Shown here: positions 32,698 to 40,585 of the stretch, in pieces
How the letters are laid out: the number at the start of each line of letters is the position of its first letter
Position numbering within the stretch: position 1 is the first letter of the stretch
Translations under genes and position numbers: made by a program
Assembly: GCF_002128425.1 (NCBI RefSeq)
Contig: NZ_NESS01000016.1
Span: 1 to 64,000 of the forward strand
Direction of reading: 5' to 3'
Source of the DNA: Gottfriedia acidiceleris
GTDB lineage: Bacteria > Bacillota > Bacilli > Bacillales > Bacillaceae_G
DNA: 64,000 nt
The notes under the pieces: model-generated
What the model was told of the DNA's origin: nothing
Seen by the model: only the letters and a program-made list of their open reading frames with translations
Database searches by the model: none

Positions 32698-35025
32698 TTA
32701 CCAGTTAGTTACCCACATACGTGACTGATTAGGATTTTTAAAATCAACATTAAAGTCCGATTCATCTAAAGAATAGACATTATTAATCATCCAATCTGTA
32801 TCAAGGGCATTCTTATTATACTGAAAGGAAGAGCTTCCAAAAGTTCTTTTGTTTTTACTATTATAAAACAATTCTAGAAAATTTGTTTGCATCGCTAGGA
32901 TTTGCTTATCATTTTTTGAACTAGTAAATTTATTTAAAGAAAGATATAGTTCCTTCACAACATTTTCCCAAACAAATAGTTCTGAACTGGTGGCAAGTAT
33001 TACGATAGAATTTCTTAATTTTTTCAATATAGACTTATCCCAAAGTTTAATTAATTTATATAATAACTTAGTATTTAGGTTGTATTTTATTTTATCTTCA
33101 TTCCAATTTCTATCGATATATGATAACAAGAGGTGCAAACCTTTTGCCATTTCTATAGGAAATAAATTTATAAAGTTTTTATTTTGTAAAAGAAGTTGAA
33201 TATAGGTATTTATTACTTTAAGATCTCGTTCAGCATTTAAGATAGTAAATTCAGTTAAAATCCTTATTCGATCAGATGCATCTCTAGAGGCTTTTACTGC
33301 ATATACAGGTGTATAGGTGTATAAAAAATTGTTAAAAAATTTAGTTGCTGCATAAAAACTATAAATTGTTTGGTGTATACTATCATACTGATGAAGTATT
33401 TCAATTGGTTTTGCGAGTTCAGCTAGTAACAACTGATTCCTTGTACTCACTACACCTTCTATGATTTCTTCTCTAAATTCAGGTAAATCTAAAATATTGT
33501 TAAGAACTTCTCTAACATTTAATGTATCTAAAAAAGTAATATACATTCTTGGTGCTCGAAATGAATAATGATCCATGAAACCTAAAAACAGATTTATATT
33601 TTCTAAACTATCTTTTTCTTTAAATATCTCCTGAAAGGGAATTACTTTATTTTCCTCAATATTTATAAATTCTAAACTATTTCCAATTGGACGATCAGTA
33701 TAAATTTTTATAGCCAAATTTCGATGCTTATTATTAATTATTCGAACAGGAAATGCTCTATCTTCATTAATAAATGAAATATTTTCTGCTATACCCGTAA
33801 TAAGTTCTTTGAACTTTTCTTCTCCGATCTTAAGATCCTCTGGTGTATACATGACTCTCTTGAAAGTTACTTTTTCAAAAATATCATTTGGTTGGTTAAA
33901 TGTTGGATAAGCTGTAATAACTTCGTTGTTTTCGTTCTTGACAGTAACGGATATCCAAATTCTTTTTTGTTTTTGATCGTGTTCCCATGCTCCCTCACCA
34001 ATGAATGTAGTACACCATTTACGCTGTGATAAAATTATATGTGGGTTTCTAACTACTTGGTGTATAATATTCTGAATCTCATTTGGGCCAAGTTCTTTAG
34101 GGAATAATGTTTTAAAGGGTGAATTTGAAATCATTTTCCATTGATTTGCATTTACTAATTCCCTTGGTATTCTGTGAATCTCAACACCGTTATTTAGCAC
34201 CATTTTATCAATAAAATGTTTTTCTTGAATAGCCTTATTTAAATAGTATGTATAAGTAAGTGGATTCTTTTCTTTATCCATTTCCAAATATTTTTCTTTT
34301 GCATATGTTGAAAAGTAATCCACGTCCAGCTTATAAAAAGTTGGATCAGTTTCTTCACGCTCAGATATAAAACGTTCAAATTCGCTAATAGAATGGAGCC
34401 CACCTTTAATTACTTTTTGCTCATAAACAAAAAATGGGGCATTTGAGAGACCTAAATCCCCTTCAACGATATGCTTCATATTTCTTTCATTAAATAATAA
34501 ATTTAGTGGCTTAGGCGCTCTTAATCTAGCAAAGGTTTCTGGAGGGATTTTTTGTTCAATAATTAATTCATCAATATAATTAATCCAATAGATTTCTTCT
34601 AAAAATTCACTTGTAGTCATTAACGTGGTTCCTAATAAAAGGTTAAAATCTATGGAATGGCTAACTGGAAAACGTGTGTAGGTTTTTTTAAAGGTTTTCG
34701 TTGCCCTACGAAAAAATGATGTATTTCTATTTGGGTTACTTTCCCAATGTAAAAAAAGTGTTGTAAAAAAGTAAATATAATCATTAGGGGAATTAATTTC
34801 AATATATTGATTCGTTGAAAAACCTTTTTTTTCCAATTTTTCTTTTAAAGAAAATTGGGAATACGAGGCATCTTTCCCTATATATAAAAAATCTTTAAAT
34901 TTATGTTTTGTTTTACCAACATTTTCGTATGTGTATAAAGTAGATTTCCAATATAGCCAAAAGTGCTGATGATCTGGGTTAAAAACCACATTTTTAAAAT
35001 CTTCTTCCATTTTATTTAGTTCCAT
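32698..35025 (-). CDS. unknown 775-residue cargo protein
   Basis: Not recognised. It starts at ATG 35025 after AGGTG. It is a large soluble protein, probably mixed alpha/beta, with many aromatic residues. About 300-480 is beta-rich (WISVTVKNENNEVITAYPTF, FPVRIINNKHRNLAIKIYTD); about 530-720 is helical. No Walker, HKD, PD-(D/E)XK or methyltransferase motif was seen. It is the last cargo gene before the distal transposon end and is transcribed inward. Base composition is similar to the rest of the cargo. A defence role is only suggested by location. Confidence 0.6.
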   Translation of the reverse strand: MELNKMEEDFKNVVFNPDHQHFWLYWKSTLYTYENVGKTKHKFKDFLYIGKDASYSQFSLKEKLEKKGFSTNQYIEINSPNDYIYFFTTLFLHWESNPNRNTSFFRRATKTFKKTYTRFPVSHSIDFNLLLGTTLMTTSEFLEEIYWINYIDELIIEQKIPPETFARLRAPKPLNLLFNERNMKHIVEGDLGLSNAPFFVYEQKVIKGGLHSISEFERFISEREETDPTFYKLDVDYFSTYAKEKYLEMDKEKNPLTYTYYLNKAIQEKHFIDKMVLNNGVEIHRIPRELVNANQWKMISNSPFKTLFPKELGPNEIQNIIHQVVRNPHIILSQRKWCTTFIGEGAWEHDQKQKRIWISVTVKNENNEVITAYPTFNQPNDIFEKVTFKRVMYTPEDLKIGEEKFKELITGIAENISFINEDRAFPVRIINNKHRNLAIKIYTDRPIGNSLEFINIEENKVIPFQEIFKEKDSLENINLFLGFMDHYSFRAPRMYITFLDTLNVREVLNNILDLPEFREEIIEGVVSTRNQLLLAELAKPIEILHQYDSIHQTIYSFYAATKFFNNFLYTYTPVYAVKASRDASDRIRILTEFTILNAERDLKVINTYIQLLLQNKNFINLFPIEMAKGLHLLLSYIDRNWNEDKIKYNLNTKLLYKLIKLWDKSILKKLRNSIVILATSSELFVWENVVKELYLSLNKFTSSKNDKQILAMQTNFLELFYNSKNKRTFGSSSFQYNKNALDTDWMINNVYSLDESDFNVDFKNPNQSRMWVTNW

Positions 35026-35170
35026 TATTTACACCTACATCTTCATTTTTTTAATAAATTTTATAGAAAGCCTTTATTGAAACTGTTATTGTATGTAACA
35101 AAAGTTTCAAAACTCTTGCTCATTTCCAATTAGTCATTACTTTTTCTTATATTCTATTTTTTATTTAGAA

Positions 35171-35210
35171 TTCCTTGTTCAATTATATTGCCAGTTAGTT
35201 GAACAAGGAA
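35171..35210. repeat. 12-bp inverted repeat upstream of the 775-residue gene
   Basis: TTCCTTGTTCAA (35171-35182) and TTGAACAAGGAA (35199-35210) are perfectly inverted with a 16-bp gap, about 145 bp upstream of the minus-strand gene. It could be an operator. Its GAACAAG core also recalls the transposon end repeats. No T run follows, so a terminator is unlikely. Confidence 0.45.
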
Positions 35211-35280
35211 ATCCTATATATATCATGAGTGAGCTTACTAATAGTTCCGAAGAATCTGGTGAACAATTACGAGCATAAAC

Positions 35281-35325
35281 AAAAAATCCTGATTACTGTC
35301 CACGGACAGCAATCAGGATTTTTTG
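35281..35325. terminator. bidirectional terminator inside the distal end
   Basis: AAAAAATCCTGATT pairs with AATCAGGATTTTTT around an inner GTCC/GGAC. It shields the cargo from outside transcription. Confidence 0.85.
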
Positions 35326-35468
35326 ATACATGTATGGATTCATACACTTTTTCGTTTTGTGGATGCTAAGATAGGGATTGATACACTTCATATCTTATTT
35401 TCAAGATCACCAGCAACCTTCCTCCTATTTTGGGGTTCCAAGAACAGAGCCAATCTTATAAATAATAA

Positions 35469-35597
35469 AGTATGAAACTTTTTTTGTTTATTATACATTT
35501 TTTTAGTATGAAACTTTCTTTTACATTTTTTTTAGTATGAAAGGTAAGGAAGCGGATTTGGCCTTTATTTAGTCTACGACTTTCTTGTACTTGAACA
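35469..35597 (+). repeat. distal transposon end: spaced TnsB-type sites
   Basis: Inverted copies of the 20-bp repeat begin at 35469 (AGTATGAAACTTTTTTTGTT), 35505 (AGTATGAAACTTTCTTTTAC), 35534 (half conserved, AGTATGAAAGG) and 35571 (AGTCTACGACTTTCTTGTAC). The last is followed by the 7-bp terminus TTGAACA. Spacings are 36, 29 and 37 bp, unlike the abutting sites at the other end and like the spaced left end of Tn7. Confidence 0.85.
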
Positions 35598-35602
35598 AAA
35601 GA
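35598..35602 (+). repeat. target-site duplication AAAGA, distal copy
   Basis: Matches 8681-8685. Removing the element and one copy rejoins glmS to the small peptide gene at 35635, about 71 bp apart. Confidence 0.9.
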
Positions 35603-35634
35603 TTTGAAATTAAAAACTGAGCAGGGAGTGTAAA

Positions 35635-35736
35635 ATGATGTTAAAATTTAACGATGAAAATATCATTCCTACAAAAGACGATTTTCATGTTAGTGAAGTT
35701 GATGAGCGTGTTGTAATAAGAAAACCAATTAAATAA
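35635..35736 (+). CDS. small peptide, chromosomal paralogue 1
   Basis: A 33-residue peptide (or 32 from the second Met) after GGGAGTG. Core PTKDDFHVSEVDERVVIRKP. It is a near-duplicate of the next peptide gene, including the Shine-Dalgarno region, and a relative of the transposon-borne copy at 8834. Before the transposon inserted it was the first gene after glmS. Function is not recognised; a terminator follows 20 bp on. Confidence 0.7.
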   Translation: MMLKFNDENIIPTKDDFHVSEVDERVVIRKPIK

Positions 35737-35756
35737 CGATAAATTTAAAGTACAGG

Positions 35757-35790
35757 GGACTAGTGGCGATGATCACTAGTCCTTTTTTAT
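35757..35790 (+). terminator. terminator after peptide 1
   Basis: Perfect stem GGACTAGTG/CACTAGTCC with an 8-base loop and six T. Confidence 0.92.
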
Positions 35791-35923
35791 TTTGAATATG
35801 ACGAGACATAAGCAAATTATTTTAAAATTCTCCATCTGAAAATTAAAACAAAAACTAAGAATAAACCCGTTTCAATCACTACATCTTAACAATATGGAAA
35901 AATTCAGCCGGGAGTGTAAAGTG

Positions 35924-36031
35924 ATGATAAAAATTTACGATGATAACTTCATTCCAATAAAAGATGACTTTCATGTAAGTGAAGTTGATGAGCGTGTTGT
36001 AATAAGAAAACCAAATCAGGTTGAACTTTAA
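35924..36031 (+). CDS. small peptide, chromosomal paralogue 2
   Basis: A 35-residue peptide from ATG 35924 (a GTG at 35921 aligns with the first ATG of paralogue 1). Core PIKDDFHVSEVDERVVIRKP, ending NQVEL. It has the same GGGAGTGTAAA leader as paralogue 1, so the two are a tandem duplication. Unknown function. Confidence 0.68.
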   Translation: MIKIYDDNFIPIKDDFHVSEVDERVVIRKPNQVEL

Positions 36032-36038
36032 TAACCAG

Positions 36039-36071
36039 AGAGGCTACGTTATTTCAGTAGCTTCTTTTTTG
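36039..36071 (+). terminator. terminator after peptide 2
   Basis: Stem GAGGCTAC/GTAGCTTC followed by six T. Confidence 0.75.
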
Positions 36072-36117
36072 TTGCTTATAAAAACGTTTCATCCTTAAGT
36101 TAAAATCAGACTTTCAG

Positions 36118-36216
36118 ATGGCAATCATAGATCCATTACCTGACCAAATGTACCCTAACCCAGCATTTAAGATTAAGTCTGAAGTAAAAATTAAAGGTAC
36201 CGGATTAATTAATTGA
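36118..36216 (+). CDS. possible 32-residue peptide
   Basis: An open frame of 32 residues (MAIIDPLPDQMYPNP, then a basic IKSEVKIKG segment) lies between two terminators. It has no Shine-Dalgarno and no similarity to the neighbouring peptides, so it may be a remnant or chance. The rest of 36032-36379 holds no other candidate. Confidence 0.2.
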   Translation: MAIIDPLPDQMYPNPAFKIKSEVKIKGTGLIN

Positions 36217-36249
36217 GAACAAGGAGTAATAAAGTACGTTTCAATAAAA

Positions 36250-36293
36250 AGAGATAGGGAAGCGGAAGAAAATTCTGTTACCTATCTTTTTTT
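36250..36293 (+). terminator. terminator before the psp-like cluster
   Basis: AGATAGG pairs with CCTATCT across a 22-base loop, followed by seven T. Confidence 0.6.
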
Positions 36294-36379
36294 ACATAAA
36301 TAAATAGTTCGTTTTCACTATAATTTCACCATACTCTATTAGAATTCATTTTATTAAGAAATGAGAGGAGGGAAATAAC

Positions 36380-36790
36380 ATGAATAAAAAAGTAAAGAGG
36401 ATAGTTACATGGGTCTCTTTAACAGCTGTTTTTGTTTTAGGGATGCATTTTTATCTTAGATTACTAGGTGGTTTTCATGAAAGACGTTTTGAAGATCGGC
36501 ATTCAATGATCATGGATAGGGGTGGTCGTAATGATTTTAGATCACATCAGATGATGCATGGTCCACACCATTTTCATGATTTTTCTTGGATTGGTTTAGT
36601 ATTATTCCTTTTAATCGCATTTGCGGTTGTGACTTTTATCTTTAAAAAGTTAGTTAAAAAGGGACAAGCTAGCCGAGTTAACCAAATTTCATTAGATACA
36701 ACTAGTTTTAATACACCTGTAAACAGAACAAATGCAGATGTATTAGATAAATGGGAAAAAAATCTATTATCAAAAAAGGAGAATGAATAA
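36380..36790 (+). CDS. small membrane protein of the PspA operon
   Basis: A 136-residue protein with two membrane segments (about 9-29 and 71-89) joined by a His/Arg/Met-rich loop (HERRFEDRHSMIMDRGG, HQMMHGPHHFHDF) and a hydrophilic tail. It starts after GAGAGGAGGG, and the pspA-like gene begins 2 bp after its stop. The pairing suggests a membrane anchor or sensor for the PspA-like protein. The His-rich loop could bind metal, but no family was recognised. Confidence 0.65.
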   Translation: MNKKVKRIVTWVSLTAVFVLGMHFYLRLLGGFHERRFEDRHSMIMDRGGRNDFRSHQMMHGPHHFHDFSWIGLVLFLLIAFAVVTFIFKKLVKKGQASRVNQISLDTTSFNTPVNRTNADVLDKWEKNLLSKKENE

Positions 36791-36791
36791 A

Positions 36792-37460
36792 ATGGGTATC
36801 TTTAAAAGAATGAAATCAATATCGTTAGCTAAAGTAAATGGAGCACTGGATGGTTTAGAAGACCCAATTTCAATGTTGAATCAATATATTAGAGATATGG
36901 AAGAGGATCTTCAAAAAGGACAAGAAGCACTTTCTCGTCAAATCTATCTAGAGAGTAAGCAAAAAGCACTGATTTTAGAGACAGAAGGGCTGATCAATAA
37001 AAGAAGTGGACAAGCAAAGCTAGCAGTAGAAAATGGAGAAGATTCCATTGCAAAACTGGCAATACAGGAAAAACTTGTTCATGAAAAACAGTTAAGCCAA
37101 TATAATGAGCAGCTAAATACAATTCAAAATCAAACTCAGTCACTTTATGAAAAACTAGATGAACTGAAAGGTAAATATGATGAATATTTGCACAAGAGAT
37201 TATTATTAGTTTCTAGAGCAAATATTGCAAAATCAATTAAACAAATTCAACAAACATCAGTTTCATTTAATTCAGAAACAATCGCAAATGGAATTTCGCG
37301 TGCAGAAGATCGAATACTTATGATGGAAGCAGAAGTACAAGCTCAAAATAAATTTGCATATCATAATAACTTATCTAATGGATACAAAGATAACATAATG
37401 AGTGAAGAAATAGAAGAAGAACTTCAAAAGCTAAAACAGCATGCTGTGGAAACTGCGTAA
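36792..37460 (+). CDS. PspA/IM30 family protein
   Basis: The start is ATG 36792, ten bases after AAGGAG; the earlier ATG 36783 is too close. The 222 residues begin MGIFKRMKSISLAKVNGALDGLEDP, the typical PspA/IM30 N-terminal amphipathic helix, and the rest is long coiled coil. PspA/LiaH proteins assemble on stressed membranes. A terminator follows. The adjacent two-component system probably belongs to the same envelope-stress response. Confidence 0.85.
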   Translation: MGIFKRMKSISLAKVNGALDGLEDPISMLNQYIRDMEEDLQKGQEALSRQIYLESKQKALILETEGLINKRSGQAKLAVENGEDSIAKLAIQEKLVHEKQLSQYNEQLNTIQNQTQSLYEKLDELKGKYDEYLHKRLLLVSRANIAKSIKQIQQTSVSFNSETIANGISRAEDRILMMEAEVQAQNKFAYHNNLSNGYKDNIMSEEIEEELQKLKQHAVETA

Positions 37461-37483
37461 GGTCATGATCTAAAAGCAATATA

Positions 37484-37523
37484 GGGGAGCACCGTATTAA
37501 TTAACGGGTGCTTCCTTTTATTT
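37484..37523 (+). terminator. terminator after pspA-like gene
   Basis: GGAGCACCGT pairs with ACGGGTGCTTCC (G-T pairs and a bulge), followed by a T-rich tail. Confidence 0.75.
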
Positions 37524-37605
37524 TATAATTGATTTGAAAATGGAAAAGATGAAGAAGACAACCGAAAAATATAGAAATACTTATATAAAACGAGGGAGTA
37601 TTTTG

Positions 37606-38283
37606 ATGATGAATATACTAGTAGCTGAAGATGATCTGATACTTGGTGAGCTAATCAGTTATATGTTAAAGAAAAAATCAGGTTATAAAGTGGAGTGGGT
37701 TACAGAGGGAGAAGAAGCTTATTATTACGCTACGAACACCCATTATGATGTTTTAATATTAGATTGGATGATGCCAGGTGGAACAGGAATAGAAGTGTGT
37801 CGTAGGTTACGCAAAGAAGGGTATTCAGGAGCGATTCTAATCCTTACAGCGAAAGACGCCCTAGAGGACCGCATTGTAGGACTGGACTCAGGAGCTGATG
37901 ATTATTTAGTTAAACCTTTTGAAATTGATGAGCTACTAGCTCGATTAAGAGCACTTTCTAGACGTAATTATGCCCCTATATTAGAGGAAGAAATTCCTAT
38001 TAGTGATATGATTCTAAATCGTACAAGCCAATCAATCAGAGGTGGAGACACTGAAATACAACTAAGCCCACGCGAATTTCAATTAGTTGATTTTTTAATA
38101 CAGAATAAAGGGCAAGTATTACCTCGCGAAATTATTTTGGAGCGTGTTTGGGGTTTTGATTCAGATGTTGCAATGAAAACGATAGATGCCACTGTTAAAC
38201 TTCTTCGAAAGAAACTAGATTTGCTTGGTAAACAAGATTTGCTACAAAGTATTAGAGGGGTAGGATATAAATTTGATAACTAA
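37606..38283 (+). CDS. OmpR-family response regulator
   Basis: The start is ATG 37606 (or 37609) after GAGGGAGT; about 225 residues. A receiver domain (AEDD near 8-11, phospho-acceptor in LILDWMMPGG, Lys in VKPFE) is followed by a winged-helix DNA-binding domain (LSPREFQLVDFLIQNKGQV ... SIRGVGYKF). It overlaps the histidine kinase gene by 11 bp. The neighbouring pspA-like operon is a likely target; that is inferred from position. Confidence 0.93.
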   Translation: MMNILVAEDDLILGELISYMLKKKSGYKVEWVTEGEEAYYYATNTHYDVLILDWMMPGGTGIEVCRRLRKEGYSGAILILTAKDALEDRIVGLDSGADDYLVKPFEIDELLARLRALSRRNYAPILEEEIPISDMILNRTSQSIRGGDTEIQLSPREFQLVDFLIQNKGQVLPREIILERVWGFDSDVAMKTIDATVKLLRKKLDLLGKQDLLQSIRGVGYKFDN

Positions 38284-39700
38284 TCTTATTTCTTTTTTAC
38301 GGGATTTTCAAAAACGTGGAAGAAGGGATGTTTTTAAGCGCACTCAAAATCGCTTAACTGTACTATATAGCGGACTTGTCATGCTTTTTCTAATTATATT
38401 CATAATGATAGTCTTTGCAGTATTATATGTAGTCATAATGAATGATCAAAGACGGACTGTGGAATCATTGGCTAATCAAGAAGCAAAAATTATCGAAAAT
38501 TATATGATTCAAAATCAACAAGGAAACCTTCAGGACGATAACCAAGAAGTCGTTTTAGCAGGTGTCGATCAATTTTTTTATTATGTAGTTAATCCAAATG
38601 GCGAATTAATAATGGGACAGGAGGATATCCCGCAAATAAGGTCTAGGCTGTTTGGGCAAATAAAAGATTGGATTCCTAAAGGAAATGAAACTCGAAAAGT
38701 AAAAATTAAAATAGAGCATGAAGAGTTCGAAAAGGATATGAGAAAATTACATGATCATGAAATACATGTTCCTTCAAATCGAAAAGAGATTAATCTGATG
38801 ATTGCAGGGAAACCACTATTTTATAAAGGAGATTTCATCGGTACAATCTATGCTGGAAAAGATATTTCGGATGTTTATCATTTATTCAAATTTGTTGTCA
38901 TCATACTGATTGTCTTAACAATCGTATTTTCTGGAGTTGCACTATATATAAGTTTTTTCATGTCAAAAAAGGCGATGATCCCTATTTTTAAATCATTTAA
39001 TCGACAGCGCGAATTTGTTGCAGATGCGTCTCATGAGTTAAGAACACCGTTATCCGTTTTGCTATCATCTATCGATGCAATGGAAATGACGATCGATACA
39101 GAGAAAGATGATTTTTCTCGAAAGCTTTTATTTAACATGAAAGACGAAGTAAAAAGGATGACAAATTTAGTCAGTGGCTTATTAACTTTAGCTCGTTCAG
39201 ACTCGGATCAAGTTGAAATTAAATTAGAGAAATTTGAGTTTCGTTCTATTGCAGAAAAAGCAATTTTGGCTTTGCAACCGTTAGCAGCATCAAAACAAAT
39301 CAATTTAAACTTAACAGCTCCGGAGAACGTAATCGCTGGGGGAGACCCTGAAAAGTTATCACAACTATTATATATTTTAATAGATAACGGGATTAAGTAT
39401 ACCCCTAGCGGAGGAGAGGTCCAGTTAGTTCTTTTAAATAAAGAAAATGAAATATGTATACAAGTAACTGATACTGGGATTGGGATTAAAGCAGAAGACC
39501 ATGCCCGAATATTTGACCGTTTTTATCGATCTGATAAAACAAGATCTAGACAAATTGGAAGTCATGGTTTAGGCTTGGCGATTGCAAAATGGATCGTGGA
39601 AATCCATAATGGAACTATTCAGGTAAATAGTGAAGTTGGAAAAGGGAGTACATTTACTATTCGAATTCCTATTTCTAATATGAATAGTAAAAGGTCGTAG
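38273..39700 (+). CDS. sensor histidine kinase
   Basis: A 475-residue membrane kinase starting at TTG within the end of the regulator gene. Two membrane segments (about 31-55 and 205-230) flank an extracellular sensor of about 150 residues. The HisKA box is FVADASHELRTPLSVL, and the ATPase domain shows N (IDNGIKYTP), G1 (DTGIGI) and G2 (GSHGLGLAI) boxes. It pairs with the OmpR-type regulator. The ligand is unknown. Confidence 0.93.
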   Translation: MITNLISFLRDFQKRGRRDVFKRTQNRLTVLYSGLVMLFLIIFIMIVFAVLYVVIMNDQRRTVESLANQEAKIIENYMIQNQQGNLQDDNQEVVLAGVDQFFYYVVNPNGELIMGQEDIPQIRSRLFGQIKDWIPKGNETRKVKIKIEHEEFEKDMRKLHDHEIHVPSNRKEINLMIAGKPLFYKGDFIGTIYAGKDISDVYHLFKFVVIILIVLTIVFSGVALYISFFMSKKAMIPIFKSFNRQREFVADASHELRTPLSVLLSSIDAMEMTIDTEKDDFSRKLLFNMKDEVKRMTNLVSGLLTLARSDSDQVEIKLEKFEFRSIAEKAILALQPLAASKQINLNLTAPENVIAGGDPEKLSQLLYILIDNGIKYTPSGGEVQLVLLNKENEICIQVTDTGIGIKAEDHARIFDRFYRSDKTRSRQIGSHGLGLAIAKWIVEIHNGTIQVNSEVGKGSTFTIRIPISNMNSKRS

Positions 39701-39859
39701 AATGGGTTTTATAATACTAAAAAGCAAGATTAGAATAAACGTTACAAAGAAGTAAAAAATATAAAAGGATAATTATTAGTGGGGTCTTTTCCTTTTGTTT
39801 AATACGAACAATTGCTGAAATTTGATTTCCATTTTTCCTAAAAGAGAGGAATGTTGACG

Positions 39860-40294
39860 TTGAAAATTGCTTTCATTGCACACGATCAAAAGAAAACAGA
39901 ATTAGTAAATTTTGCAATGGCATATGAATCTATTTTATCTAAACATGAATTATATTCCACAGGAACGACTGGAACAAGAATAATGGAAAATACAAAATTA
40001 AAAATACATCGATTTAATTCTGGCCCACTTGGGGGAGATCAGGAAATCGGTGCCCTAATAGCCAAGAATTTGATGGATATTGTAATCTTCTTTCGTGATC
40101 CACTTACTGCGCAACCGCATGAACCGGATATTTTGGCTTTAATTCGTTTGTGTGATGTTTACTCAGTTCCTTTAGCAACGAACATGGGTACTGCAGAAAT
40201 TTTAATACATGGGCTAGAGCGTGGGGATTTAAAGTGGAGAAATATCATACATGAAAAACAAAATCGAGACAAAAGCGATGAAGAAATCGAATAA
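39860..40294 (+). CDS. mgsA: methylglyoxal synthase
   Basis: MgsA converts dihydroxyacetone phosphate to methylglyoxal and phosphate, a bypass of lower glycolysis under phosphate limitation. TTG 39860 ([12 protein letters not shown]), ten bases after GAGAGG, is the likely start; the ATG at 39851 abuts the Shine-Dalgarno. The 144-residue protein shows the family pattern: [20 protein letters not shown] with the catalytic Asp, [14 protein letters not shown] and NMGTAE. Confidence 0.94.
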   Translation: MKIAFIAHDQKKTELVNFAMAYESILSKHELYSTGTTGTRIMENTKLKIHRFNSGPLGGDQEIGALIAKNLMDIVIFFRDPLTAQPHEPDILALIRLCDVYSVPLATNMGTAEILIHGLERGDLKWRNIIHEKQNRDKSDEEIE

Positions 40295-40348
40295 TTAACT
40301 TTGATGAAGGAAATAGTAATTCTAGTTCAGTTGAAAAGGAGGATTATG

Positions 40349-40513
40349 ATGGATAATCAAGGATTTGGACATACACATGACACGGGTGAAACAGTTAAGA
40401 TTTCGGGCTACTATACTGACTCAGACGGGGAGCACATTGAATTAGAGGCAGGACAAAAGTTTCCTAATTGCCCTTCATCAGGAAAACCAACTAAATGGAG
40501 ACATGGTCGCTAA
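40349..40513 (+). CDS. small YjzC-like protein
   Basis: 54 residues from ATG 40349, six bases after AAAAGGAGG. The C-terminal half (ELEAGQKFPNCPSSGKPTKW) resembles the YjzC family of small bacilli proteins (a K/A-G-x-K-F-P pattern), but the match is short. The N-terminal part has GHTHDTGETVKISGYYTDSDG. It lies 54 bp after mgsA and before a shared terminator. Function unknown. Confidence 0.55.
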   Translation: MDNQGFGHTHDTGETVKISGYYTDSDGEHIELEAGQKFPNCPSSGKPTKWRHGR

Positions 40514-40540
40514 AAGTAGGAATTTAGATAATAAAGTAAA

Positions 40541-40583
40541 AGATTGTACTTTATGTAATTAATACATAGTACAATCTTTTTTT
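40541..40583. terminator. bidirectional terminator
   Basis: AGATTGTACTTTATG pairs with CATAGTACAATCT, followed by seven T; A-rich on the other side, so it also serves the convergent copD. Confidence 0.9.
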
Positions 40584-40585
40584 AC

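Larger units (their letters stand above)
8686..35597 (+). mobile_element. Tn7-like transposon in attTn7 (26.9 kb), defence cargo
   Basis: The ends are TGTTTAAGAACAAGAAAG (8686-8703) and, inverted, TGTTCAAGTACAAGAAAG (35597 back to 35580): 16 of 18 identical, TGT...ACA, flanked by AAAGA on both sides. Each end carries several copies of a 20-bp TnsB-type repeat. The element encodes TnsA, TnsB, TnsC and a TnsD/TniQ protein and sits just beyond glmS, as Tn7 does. No TnsE-like gene and no CRISPR array or Cascade genes were seen, so it is a classical glmS-targeted element and not a CRISPR-associated one. Cargo lies on both sides of the tns genes and is mostly restriction and other defence-like genes. 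All tns genes look intact, so it may be active. Confidence 0.95.

Noticed and set aside
35225-35278. 17-codon frame beginning MSELTNSSEESG before the distal terminator
   Set aside because: No Shine-Dalgarno and no similarity; probably chance or a tail remnant. Its terminator is kept as a feature.
8686-35597. CRISPR-associated transposon (CAST)
   Set aside because: No CRISPR array, Cascade or Cas12k gene was seen. The TnsD is long and the element sits at glmS, so it is an ordinary attTn7 type. The only regularly spaced direct repeats are the 20-bp end sites.
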